Below, piece by piece: positions 6,849 through 12,782 of a stretch of DNA of 13,314 nucleotides; positions within the stretch are counted from its first letter, which is position 1; every line of letters starts with the position of its first letter. The notes under the pieces are model-generated. The model was given only the letters and a program-made list of their open reading frames with translations. It did no database searches and was not told the DNA's origin. The position numbers and the translations under genes are program-made. The stretch is from Tychonema litorale BBK16 (GTDB lineage: Bacteria > Cyanobacteriota > Cyanobacteriia > Cyanobacteriales > Microcoleaceae). The DNA lies in the NCBI RefSeq assembly GCF_021648855.1, contig NZ_JAKJHX010000139.1, forward strand, positions 1 through 13,314. Direction: 5' to 3'.

Positions 6849-6871
6849 AGGATACGGCACTGCCGTATCCT
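6849..6871. repeat. Perfect 11-bp-arm palindrome, probable dispersed repeat
   Basis: AGGATACGGCA-C-TGCCGTATCCT is a perfect inverted repeat with a single-base centre, located 53 bp after the aminopeptidase stop. No T tract follows, so it is not a standard terminator. Similar GGATACGGCA/TGCCGTATCC palindromes are, from memory, frequent interspersed elements in Microcoleus/Oscillatoria-type genomes. The flanking DNA (about 6810-6900, including TATAGCAATTCC) may belong to the same repeat unit. Confidence 0.6.
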
Positions 6872-7033
6872 GATGGTTCGACTCCCTCGTAATATAAATT
6901 TCTGCTTTTCCCGGTAGTGCTTGAAATGCAGAAGAATCTTAAATATGGGTGCATTGGTTTTTTGTTTTTCAGTCTTAATTCAACAGTCAATGAAGTTGAA
7001 TCAGCCTTTGCGCCAAAATATATTTTACAGATC

Positions 7034-7450
7034 ATGAATACTAGAAGCATGGTGTTAGTCAAGCAATCCGGGGTGATTCCCTACCGGATTCTAGATGGAA
7101 AAATTGAAGTAATGCTAATCACTTCGTCGGGAGGTAAGCGCTGGGTCATACCGAAAGGTTTAATTGAACCGGATATGACTTCTCAAGATTCGGCAGCCAA
7201 GGAAGCTTGGGAAGAAGCAGGTTTGCTGGGAAAAGTATTTCCCGATTTAATTGGAACTTATGAATACTACAAGTCTGGATATATTTGCGAAGTAGAGGTG
7301 TTTTTACTGCAAATACAAACTGTTCTGGAAAATTGGCCTGAAGCTTATAAAAGAAAGCGACAGTTTGTGAGTATTCCTAAAGCAATTAAGCGGGTTGATG
7401 AACCTGAACTTAAACTTATTCTTGGGGATTTACCACATAGATTTGGGTGA
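7034..7450 (+). CDS. Nudix hydrolase (DIPP-like subgroup)
   Basis: With the ATG at 7034 the product is 138 residues, a normal single-domain Nudix length. Nudix enzymes hydrolyse nucleoside-diphosphate-linked substrates; the true substrate here is unknown. The Nudix box runs from Gly42 in WVIPKGLIEPDMTSQDSAAK to KEAWEEAGLL: Glu57, Glu60 and Glu61 supply the metal site and Gly63 closes the loop. Compared with GX5EX7REUXEEXGU, the first Glu is Met48 and the Arg is Lys56. This pattern, together with WVIPKG, resembles the diphosphoinositol-polyphosphate/diadenosine-polyphosphate hydrolase-like subgroup. The frame is open back to a GTG at 6917, which would add 39 residues (KYGCIGFLFFSLNSTVNE...). 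Those residues show no Nudix similarity, and family members normally begin near VLVKQSGVIPYR, so the shorter form is preferred. Neither start has a clear Shine-Dalgarno. Confidence 0.87.
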   Translation: MNTRSMVLVKQSGVIPYRILDGKIEVMLITSSGGKRWVIPKGLIEPDMTSQDSAAKEAWEEAGLLGKVFPDLIGTYEYYKSGYICEVEVFLLQIQTVLENWPEAYKRKRQFVSIPKAIKRVDEPELKLILGDLPHRFG

Positions 7451-7595
7451 AGAATACTCTTTTGATATGGACTATACAGCGTTTTGCAGATATTCAAACG
7501 CCTGAGTAAAGTTTCAGACTAGCCAAAAAAACCATTTTGAGTTATCTTTCAAAACAGACAATATCTAATATCTCTAATTTCAAATTGGTGCGAGC

Positions 7596-8873
7596 ATGGT
7601 AAATTACTGGATAGTTGGCGCTTTGGCGATAGCTTCTGTCTGCTGGGCAGAAATAATACGAGACTTTTATCACGTCGCATCCCATTATTGGTCGCCACTG
7701 TACAAGCTACACGCTTGGCATCACCGTGTTTTCCGCCCGAATTTGACCCCTGTCAGCGAGACAATCTATAAGCAAGCACACTGGCGTCATGATGTGCCGG
7801 AAGCTGCATCTATGATGGTTTTAGGCTTATTGCTGTGGGTTGCAGCCTATTTTGGGATGCCGGAATATCACTGGGGCGCAGCAGCGGGTTGTGTTTACAC
7901 TTTAGGCTTTTTGTTGAGTGCGATCGCCCGTGGTTGCGGAATTAAGGGTGCAGACGAATTAACCGACATCACTCATCAACCGGGAGATTTCCTAACTCCG
8001 CCCGCCAATTGGTTTGTGAATAAACCTTACCATTGGCGGCATCATTTTGATAATCAAAATGCTTACTATTGCGGTACTTTCACCTTAATAGATAAACTTA
8101 TGGGCACTGCACTCTCTCTCAAAGGCAAAACTATAGCTGTTACTGGTGCATCGGGAACTTTAGGTAATTTGCTGCTGAAATATCTACACAAAGCTGGTGC
8201 AAAAGTGATCGCCCTCACATCGGGAAATCAAACAATTAATTTGAATATTGATGGCGAAAATTTACCGATCAGAACTATAAATTGGCAAATAGGTCAAGAG
8301 GCAGATTTAGCGGAATTGTTAGAAAAAGTAGATATTCTGGTGATTAATCACGGGATTAATGTGCAGGGAGAAAGAACCCCAGAGGCGATCGCAAAATCTT
8401 ATGAGATTAACACTTTTTCGGCATGGCGACTGATGGAACTCTTTTTGTTAACAGTCCGCACTAATGAAAATATAGCTAACAAAGAAGTTTGGGTCAATAC
8501 CTCGGAAGCCGAAGTAATTCCTGCTGTCAGTCCCCTCTATGAACTTAGCAAGCGGGCATTGGGAGACCTGGTAACTCTGCGGCGGCTGGATGCACCTTGC
8601 ATTGTTCGGAAACTAATTTTAGGGCCGTTTAAAAGTAATTTAAACCCGATCGGCATTATGTCACCAGATTGGGTAGCCCAGCAAGTTATCAAACAAGCTA
8701 AAGCAGATGCCCGAAATATCATCGTGACAATTAATCCTTTGACCTTTATCCTTTTTCCTGTCAAAGAGTTCTTTGTTTCTCTTTATTTCCAAATTTTTAG
8801 TCGCCAGGCAATTTCAGGGATTAAAGCAGAGATGACACCGGAAAAATCTAGTGTTGGTGCGAAGATTAATTGA
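7596..8873 (+). CDS. Bifunctional sterol desaturase-like / short-chain dehydrogenase fusion
   Basis: A 425-residue two-domain protein. The N-terminal half (1-170) belongs to the fatty-acid hydroxylase/sterol desaturase superfamily: membrane helices near 4-20 and 72-112, and di-iron histidine clusters HVASH (26-30), HAWHH (39-43), HWRH (62-65), His127 and HWRHH (146-150). The second half (about 176-360) is an NAD(P)-dependent short-chain dehydrogenase: TGASGTLG cofactor loop (183-190), NHG (251-253), Ser303 candidate and YELSK (Tyr315, Lys319). A hydrophobic patch near 374-398 may anchor the C-terminus. The same fusion is annotated in other cyanobacteria as bifunctional sterol desaturase/short-chain dehydrogenase. 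The natural substrate, possibly a lipid or carotenoid-like molecule hydroxylated and then oxidised in sequence, is not established. No neighbour suggests a pathway. The ATG start has no strong Shine-Dalgarno. Confidence 0.88.
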   Translation: MVNYWIVGALAIASVCWAEIIRDFYHVASHYWSPLYKLHAWHHRVFRPNLTPVSETIYKQAHWRHDVPEAASMMVLGLLLWVAAYFGMPEYHWGAAAGCVYTLGFLLSAIARGCGIKGADELTDITHQPGDFLTPPANWFVNKPYHWRHHFDNQNAYYCGTFTLIDKLMGTALSLKGKTIAVTGASGTLGNLLLKYLHKAGAKVIALTSGNQTINLNIDGENLPIRTINWQIGQEADLAELLEKVDILVINHGINVQGERTPEAIAKSYEINTFSAWRLMELFLLTVRTNENIANKEVWVNTSEAEVIPAVSPLYELSKRALGDLVTLRRLDAPCIVRKLILGPFKSNLNPIGIMSPDWVAQQVIKQAKADARNIIVTINPLTFILFPVKEFFVSLYFQIFSRQAISGIKAEMTPEKSSVGAKIN

Positions 8874-8905
8874 TGTCAATTCTGGTTGCAGGGGAATTAA
8901 TATGA

Positions 8906-9505
8906 CTAATTACTTACTTCAGCCATTTCAATGACGTGACCATCATAATCCTTAACCAAAAAATTCAGTGGTTTTTCCCGGCGAATCTTATATTTAATGC
9001 CACAAGTTTGTACTCTGATCAATAGCTGATCCAAACAATCGCGGTCAAAACAAACGTGACGCTGGCGATTTTTTTCCCCTGCACTTGCCCCGCTAATCAC
9101 GTGTAGTTGGGTATTTTTCATTAACTGATACCACAAACCCTCCGAAGTGCCCATAGCTTGAGTGCTAGTCGCCCTCCCGACATTCGGCGACAAATATAGT
9201 GGATCAATGCCAGTTGTGCCCAAGGTTTGCTCGTAGTTGTAGTAATAGTGCAGTGGCACTTCTGCTACGGGCAGGTTTAACATACCTTCATAGAATTGCC
9301 GAGCTTGCCCCAGATCCGATACCATCACGGTGTGTACCTTGGGAGCACTGGTGAGAAACATCCACATTGCGCCTGCATAGGCGGCTAGTAGCATCACCAT
9401 AATCCCTTGAGTGGAAAATAGGCTGTCGAGGGGCACTCCGGGTAAAAAAGAACTTAAGTGCAAAGGTACAAGTGCAAAAGTATTATGACTAACTTCTATA
9501 ACCAT
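8906..9505 (-). CDS. Membrane-anchored glyoxalase/VOC-fold protein
   Basis: A 199-residue protein with a hydrophobic segment at about 33-52 (GIMVMLLAAYAGAMWMFLTS) followed by a vicinal-oxygen-chelate domain (about 56-198). The VOC signs are VHTVMVSDLGQARQFYEGMLNLPV (57-80), a second module beginning near HVCFDRDCLDQLLIRV (150-165) and the closing DYDGHVIEMAEV (186-197). Candidate metal ligands are His58, His150 and Glu193. VOC proteins include glyoxalase I, dioxygenases and resistance proteins; the reaction here cannot be assigned. The membrane segment before the fold is unusual for the superfamily but seems typical of this cyanobacterial group. The gene converges on the desaturase-SDR gene with a 32-bp gap, and no clear terminator was found between them. 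Confidence 0.75.
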   Translation of the reverse strand: MVIEVSHNTFALVPLHLSSFLPGVPLDSLFSTQGIMVMLLAAYAGAMWMFLTSAPKVHTVMVSDLGQARQFYEGMLNLPVAEVPLHYYYNYEQTLGTTGIDPLYLSPNVGRATSTQAMGTSEGLWYQLMKNTQLHVISGASAGEKNRQRHVCFDRDCLDQLLIRVQTCGIKYKIRREKPLNFLVKDYDGHVIEMAEVSN

Positions 9506-9588
9506 GAATTTAAGACAAAGGGTAAACGACTAAATGTATGAAGATTGCGGTCGCAGTGGCGCACAAGACTTAGACTATTAACTAGCCA

Positions 9589-9594
9589 TATAAT
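9589..9594 (+). promoter_or_regulatory. Perfect -10 box upstream of the GGCT-like gene
   Basis: TATAAT lies 32 bp before the ATG at 9627, which would give a leader of roughly 26 nt. No recognisable -35 is present at the normal distance. The box is bracketed by a direct repeat AACTAGCC (9580-9587 and 9604-9611), so an activator or repressor may bind here. Confidence 0.4.
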
Positions 9595-9626
9595 GTTAGC
9601 AAAAACTAGCCGTTAGGGGCTGCTTG

Positions 9627-10025
9627 ATGAAAGTCTTTGTCTACGGTACTCTGAAACCAGGTGAGTGCAACTACCTGCGCTATTGCGAAGGAAAGGTGGT
9701 GGATGCTTGCCCTGCGATCGCCCGTGGTCAGCTTTTTGCCTTGCCCGCAGGCTATCCTGCGATGATTTTTGGGGAAGGAAGAGTTTACGGTTTTGTCCTC
9801 TGTTTCGCTGATTCGGCTATTTTGCCAGATTTAGACGAACTTGAAGGTTATTATCCTGGGGGCGATCGGGCACAAAACGAATATCAGCGACAGTCGATCG
9901 AAATATTCGATCTGAACTTCAAATCTTTAGGAACGGCTTGGGCTTACTTCATGTTACCCGATCGCGTTCGTTCTCTGGGTGGCATCTTCCTCCCCGACGG
10001 GAGGTGGGTATCGGAATTTTACTAA
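9627..10025 (+). CDS. Gamma-glutamylcyclotransferase-like (AIG2/YtfP/GGCT fold) protein
   Basis: A 132-residue protein of the GGCT superfamily, whose members release 5-oxoproline from gamma-glutamyl compounds. The substrate-binding loop VYGTLKPGE (5-13) is near the N-terminus, and the catalytic acid is Glu73 in LDELEGYYPGG (69-79). The closing strand AWAYFML also fits the fold. An in-frame TTG sits one codon upstream at 9624, but the ATG at 9627 is the natural choice. The protein has no signal peptide and is probably cytoplasmic. The gene stands alone and converges on the anti-sigma gene, with that gene's terminator lying between them. Whether it acts on glutathione-derived peptides, gamma-glutamyl amines or something else cannot be told. 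Confidence 0.85.
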   Translation: MKVFVYGTLKPGECNYLRYCEGKVVDACPAIARGQLFALPAGYPAMIFGEGRVYGFVLCFADSAILPDLDELEGYYPGGDRAQNEYQRQSIEIFDLNFKSLGTAWAYFMLPDRVRSLGGIFLPDGRWVSEFY

Positions 10026-10045
10026 TTATTTTGCCTTCCTTCCTC

Positions 10046-10072
10046 AAAAAAAGCTCCCTTTTTAAGGAGCTT
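10046..10072 (-). terminator. Intrinsic terminator after the anti-sigma gene
   Basis: Read on the minus strand, AAGCTCC (10066-10072) pairs with GGAGCTT (10051-10057) across an 8-nt loop. The end of the stem runs directly into a T tract formed by the seven A at 10046-10052. It lies 33 bp beyond the anti-sigma stop codon. In the plus direction the stem is followed by CGTAAC, so it should act mainly on the sigma/anti-sigma transcript. Confidence 0.75.
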
Positions 10073-10104
10073 CGTAACTTTGGTTATTGCCCAAAACAGA
10101 AATC

Positions 10105-10707
10105 CTACTGAGTTTTTGGCAATGACTTGTGAGGAATTGCCACACCAGACTTGGGAATCTCCACCACTGGTGCATCCACCCCAAGGATCAAATCATTGGG
10201 ATTAATAATCTCAACCATGGGCTCATTCAAAGCCACAACCAAACCCTCAGACTCAAGATTTCCAGGCGATTCAGCAAACTGGGGAGCAAATTGACGGCCG
10301 CCACCCACACCAGACACCATAGCAACAAATAAAGCTGCGATCGCGCATCCACCCCAAACTATCATCCGTTTGGGCTTGCGTTCCACCCGCTGCAACACCT
10401 TCGCCGCCAACTCCTGTGCCGATTGTTGCGAAGCTGGCACTGGCATTGCCTGAAAACTCTGCTGCATACCTAGCAGTCGAGAGTATAAAGCCTTAGTTCC
10501 GGGGTCATTTACCAGCCACTCTTCAACTTGTCGGCGTTCGGCCGCAGTCACTTCGCCATCGAGATAGGCGCTGAGCATTTCAAAACGATCGCAAGTCATA
10601 GTAGTTACATTGCCCTGGGGATAATTGTTGTGAGCTTGATTACCAGCGAGTGCATCCCCGCTACCTTGGTGATTCTGATTTTGTTCCGATTCAAAGTTAG
10701 ATTTCAT
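10105..10707 (-). CDS. Membrane anti-sigma factor paired with the ECF sigma factor
   Basis: A 200-residue single-pass protein. An unstructured, Asn/Gln-rich N-terminus (1-36) precedes an anti-sigma-type helical domain (about 39-85, CDRFEMLSAYLDGEVTAAERRQVEEWLVNDP), the signature seen in cyanobacterial anti-sigma factors. A membrane helix follows (about 115-133, MIVWGGCAIAALFVAMVSG), then a periplasmic-side tail of about 65 residues. Known members bind and silence the cognate sigma factor until a signal triggers their release. The Zn-ligand pattern HX3CX2C of classical ZAS domains is absent; only Cys39 remains. The gene lies 142 bp downstream of the sigma gene on the same strand and ends at a good terminator. 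The start at 10707 has GAGGA about 13 nt upstream. Met37 (10599) is an alternative start that would remove the disordered segment. Confidence 0.83.
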   Translation of the reverse strand: MKSNFESEQNQNHQGSGDALAGNQAHNNYPQGNVTTMTCDRFEMLSAYLDGEVTAAERRQVEEWLVNDPGTKALYSRLLGMQQSFQAMPVPASQQSAQELAAKVLQRVERKPKRMIVWGGCAIAALFVAMVSGVGGGRQFAPQFAESPGNLESEGLVVALNEPMVEIINPNDLILGVDAPVVEIPKSGVAIPHKSLPKTQ

Positions 10708-10849
10708 AATTTATACCAGTTCCTCTAATTAGCGAAAGTACGCCTTCGCCGTCAGCATTATTTACGGCTTATTTATATTGACAAATAGAAGTTTTGATGT
10801 TATTGCAAACTTCACCAAATCTTCTTTCCATACCTTGGAAATAACTAGA

Positions 10850-11509
10850 CTAATGACCGTCCAGATATTTTTGCAATTGCAACTGCAATCTTTGGCGAGC
10901 TCTGGCAATTCTCGACTTGACTGTTCCCAGAGAAACTCCGGTCATTTCCGCGATTTCCTCATAGGCTAAACCCTGGATTTCCCTCAAAACAATTGTCGTG
11001 CGAAACACTTCTGGCAAATCTGCGATCGCCACGCGCAACTGATCGTAAAATTCTCTAGTCGTCAAATCTTCATCAGGCCCCGGACTGTCCGCCGCAATTT
11101 CCCAATCCACCTCCCCATCTTCCAGAGCGCGGGGTACATCCAGGGACAGCGGAGTTCGCACCCGCTTGCGCTTCCGTAACTCATCGTAAAACAAGTTTGT
11201 GGCAATACGGCTCAGCCAGCCCCTGAATTTAACAGGCTCTTGCAAGCGATTCACATTGCGATAAACTCGAATCCAGACTTCCTGAGCCAAATCAGCCCTG
11301 TCTTGCCAATCAGGGGCCAAGTGATACAAAACGCGATCGACATGGGACTGATATCGCTTCAACAGTTCTGAAAAAGCAGCACTTTCAGGTCGATTTCCTT
11401 CCTGGCACCGCAACACCAAGTCATAGTTAGAGAGTTTTTCGGCTGGCAATTGCACTTGAGAAACGGTCGCCACAACCGCAGACCAGGACAAGGAAATAAA
11501 TTCATTCAT
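10850..11509 (-). CDS. sigG: ECF-type RNA polymerase sigma factor (SigG-like)
   Basis: A 219-residue group 4 (ECF) sigma factor. Region 2 spans about 46-116: FSELLKRYQSHVDRVLYHLA, then the core/-10 contact DRADLAQEVWIRVYRNV and FRGWLSRIATNLFYDELRKRKR. Region 4 spans about 152-212, with the helix-turn-helix LAYEEIAEMTGVSLGTVKSR (181-200) for -35 recognition. The 35-residue acidic linker (LEDGEVDWEIAADSPGPDED) and the adjacent anti-sigma gene match the cyanobacterial SigG group, linked to envelope or membrane stress; the exact name is inferred. The frame extends to another ATG at 11533 (227 residues). The shorter start is chosen because the candidate ECF promoter would begin transcription near 11538, only about 5 nt from the longer start but about 29 nt from this one. 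moaE lies upstream on the same strand, but the promoter suggests independent expression. Confidence 0.9.
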   Translation of the reverse strand: MNEFISLSWSAVVATVSQVQLPAEKLSNYDLVLRCQEGNRPESAAFSELLKRYQSHVDRVLYHLAPDWQDRADLAQEVWIRVYRNVNRLQEPVKFRGWLSRIATNLFYDELRKRKRVRTPLSLDVPRALEDGEVDWEIAADSPGPDEDLTTREFYDQLRVAIADLPEVFRTTIVLREIQGLAYEEIAEMTGVSLGTVKSRIARARQRLQLQLQKYLDGH

Positions 11510-11545
11510 AGTTGGAATTGGCTCGTAGAACATTCCACAATTTTT

Positions 11546-11571
11546 GACGCAGTGCGATCGTTATAAGTTCC
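11546..11571 (-). promoter_or_regulatory. Candidate ECF-sigma promoter for the sigma gene (autoregulation)
   Basis: On the minus strand, GGAAC (11567-11571, in the context GGGAACTT) is followed after exactly 17 nt by CGTC (11546-11549). GGAAC-N16/17-CGTC is the general form of ECF sigma promoters. It is placed so that transcription would start about 29 nt before the chosen sigG start codon. Since ECF sigma factors commonly drive their own genes, this is best read as an autoregulatory promoter. Confidence 0.55.
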
Positions 11572-11582
11572 CAAATAGGAGT

Positions 11583-11620
11583 GGGAGATGGGGAGATGGG
11601 GAGAGGGGGAGATGGAGAGA
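11583..11620. repeat. Octanucleotide G-run tandem repeat with G-quadruplex pattern
   Basis: Four octamers (GGGAGATG, GGGAGATG, GGGAGAGG, GGGAGATG) and a partial unit lie between the moaE stop and the sigma-gene promoter. The plus strand has G runs at 11583-11585, 11590-11593, 11598-11601 and 11605-11609 separated by 3-4 nt, which satisfies the usual G3+N1-7 rule for a four-stranded structure. Repeats of this GGGGAGAT type are common intergenic sequence in filamentous cyanobacteria. Confidence 0.8.
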
Positions 11621-11631
11621 ATTTCTTCCTT

Positions 11632-12120
11632 CTAACAACTAACTTCGCACGCTCCAATATTAACCCAACTGCTAGAACCATCAGCCCAATGTTCCTTTTT
11701 CCAAATAGGAACATTGTGTTTGAGCGTATCTATCCCGTACTGACAAGCTGCAAAGGCCTCTCCCCGATGGGGACACCCAACGGCTACCAATACGCTGATT
11801 TCCCCCACCTGCAAGCGTCCGACACGGTGGTGAATCACAATTCGATTGACATCTACCCACTGGCGCCGGATTTCGGTGGCGATTTGTTGGAATACTCGCA
11901 CGGCCATTGGTTCGTAAGCTTGGTATTCCAGGGCAACTACAGCTTGACCCTCAGTTTGGTTGCGGACAGTACCGCTCATAAATACCACGGCTCCGTTAGC
12001 CGCGTCATCTGCCAAAGTGTAGATTTCTTCTACAGATAAAGGGGCAAAAGTAATGGCAAAACTGTCTAGAGCATTGCGTTGAGGAACTGTGTCGAGGGAA
12101 AGAGCAGCGCCAGAGTTCAT
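11632..12120 (-). CDS. moaE: Molybdopterin synthase catalytic (large) subunit MoaE
   Basis: The 162-residue protein is a slightly long MoaE (E. coli about 150). MoaE binds precursor Z (cyclic pyranopterin monophosphate) and, with thiocarboxylated MoaD, inserts the dithiolene sulfurs to make molybdopterin in the cytoplasm. Family motifs are GAVVFMSGTVRNQTEG (43-58, with Arg53), LEYQAYEPMA (64-73), IHHRVGRLQVGE (96-107), the CPHRGEAF loop (116-123, His118-Arg119) and DTLKHNVPIWKKEHW (131-145). Lys134 and Lys141 correspond to the active-site lysines Lys119 and Lys126 of the E. coli enzyme. All key residues are present. The first 20 residues are an extension without recognisable motif. No moaD, moaA or moaC is adjacent; those genes must lie elsewhere. 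The sigma gene follows on the same strand after a 122-bp gap. Confidence 0.93.
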   Translation of the reverse strand: MNSGAALSLDTVPQRNALDSFAITFAPLSVEEIYTLADDAANGAVVFMSGTVRNQTEGQAVVALEYQAYEPMAVRVFQQIATEIRRQWVDVNRIVIHHRVGRLQVGEISVLVAVGCPHRGEAFAACQYGIDTLKHNVPIWKKEHWADGSSSWVNIGACEVSC

Positions 12121-12559
12121 TGGGTGGAAATAGTGCAGGAGAACTTAATTTATCTTGACACAAAGCAAGTCGCGATCGATCGATGTTTAGCAATTCTACT
12201 TTTTGGCGATCGCAATGTAACGCATCAATCAGCAAATAACACAATCAGCCATATCATTCCTACATCCAGGAAGCAATCTCAAACCCCAAGGAATTACTTA
12301 ATTCCGATCGCAATGACACAATTACTTAAAATTTTTGTCCTCCTACGACACCCTAGACCGCAAATTTTGAGCAACAAATGTAAACTTTATTGATTTTTTT
12401 TGCCAGAAAGCTACTTAAATGACATGATGTACCTGTGTCGGATTTAGGAAAGTTAGCTAATATTCGGTAAAAGCAAGACCCTAACATCTCTTCGTGCCTT
12501 CTCTGGCACATGAGTTAATAGTTCTGGCTGTTAATTGAATTTTGACCAACAAAATGGGA

Positions 12560-12736
12560 TAAAAGCCCCGTCCTTCTAGGACGGCTTTTACCGAGATTTC
12601 TCCTATAATCTGGCTAGTCGCCCTAGGGCATTGGGAGACTCTAAACGGACGTAGAGAGACGGTAAGACTACTTAGTAGCAAGTTTCGGTGAAGCGTCAAA
12701 GAATCCTCGCTCCTGATAGACGAGGAGGTATGTCAA
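12560..12736 (+). mobile_element. IS200/IS605-type element remnant (MITE-like, no tnpA/tnpB)
   Basis: The left side is a strong subterminal-type hairpin: TAAAAGCC-CC-GTCC (12560-12573) pairs with GGAC-GGCTTTTA (12579-12590), with a CC bulge and a TTCTA loop. The right side (about 12610-12736) carries the sequence GGTGAAGCGTCAAAGAATC, a decayed hairpin CCTCG/CGAGG (12705-12709 with 12721-12725) and a terminal GGAGGTATGTCAA. From memory this is the pattern of the right end of cyanobacterial IS605/tnpB elements, where an imperfect hairpin precedes TCAA. No transposase or TnpB reading frame lies between the ends. The element is therefore an internally deleted or non-autonomous copy that would need proteins supplied in trans. 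The exact left boundary is uncertain. Confidence 0.55.
12604..12736 (+). ncRNA. Candidate TnpB guide RNA (omega/reRNA) scaffold relic
   Basis: In IS200/IS605 elements the TnpB guide RNA covers the 3' end of tnpB and the right end, and its guide begins immediately after the element. Here the region up to TGTCAA (12731-12736) contains several small foldable units: GCCCTAGGGC palindrome (12620-12629), CTAC-TTA-GTAG (12668-12678) and the decayed CCTCG/CGAGG stem. A perfect TATAAT at 12604-12609 could act as its -10, without a good -35. If functional, the guide would start at 12737 (CTGAGTCTCCGCCGCA). The terminal stem has lost pairing in its loop-proximal half, so this may be a dead relic. Confidence 0.4.
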
Positions 12737-12782
12737 CTGAGTCTCCGCCGCAAAAAAAGTTAACAATAATAACGAGGAAACT

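Larger units (their letters stand above)
12121..12782. other. 660-bp intergenic region before the SH3 gene
   Basis: No convincing protein-coding gene is present. The proximal part (12121-12480) is AT-rich upstream DNA of moaE with one HIP1 site (12206-12213) and no clear promoter. A weak 5-bp hairpin (GTGCC/GGCAC, 12494-12509) follows. 12560-12736 holds the IS200/IS605-like relic, annotated separately. The last 46 bp are the leader of the SH3-protein gene with a Shine-Dalgarno (GAGG, 12774-12777). Confidence 0.7.

Noticed and set aside
6872..6892. TTCGACTCC resembles a tRNA T-loop, suggesting a tRNA fragment or attachment site
   Set aside because: The flanks pair only 4 of 5 as a T stem, no acceptor, D or anticodon arms can be found, and a 23-bp palindrome occupies the place where they would be.
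6917..7033. Longer Nudix protein from the GTG at 6917
   Set aside because: The extra 39 residues show no Nudix similarity, family members start near VLVKQSGVIPYR, and the start codon is weaker than the ATG at 7034.
11581..12039. 152-residue plus-strand open frame opposite moaE
   Set aside because: It is the antisense shadow of a clear moaE, begins in a simple repeat and has no family signature.
12079..12393. 104-residue plus-strand frame starting within moaE
   Set aside because: It overlaps moaE in antisense, has no Shine-Dalgarno, and its translation is low-complexity-like with no motif.
12481..12699. 72-residue minus-strand frame across the IS-like relic
   Set aside because: It has no start signal or protein motif and runs through hairpin sequences of the element, so it is read as a chance frame.
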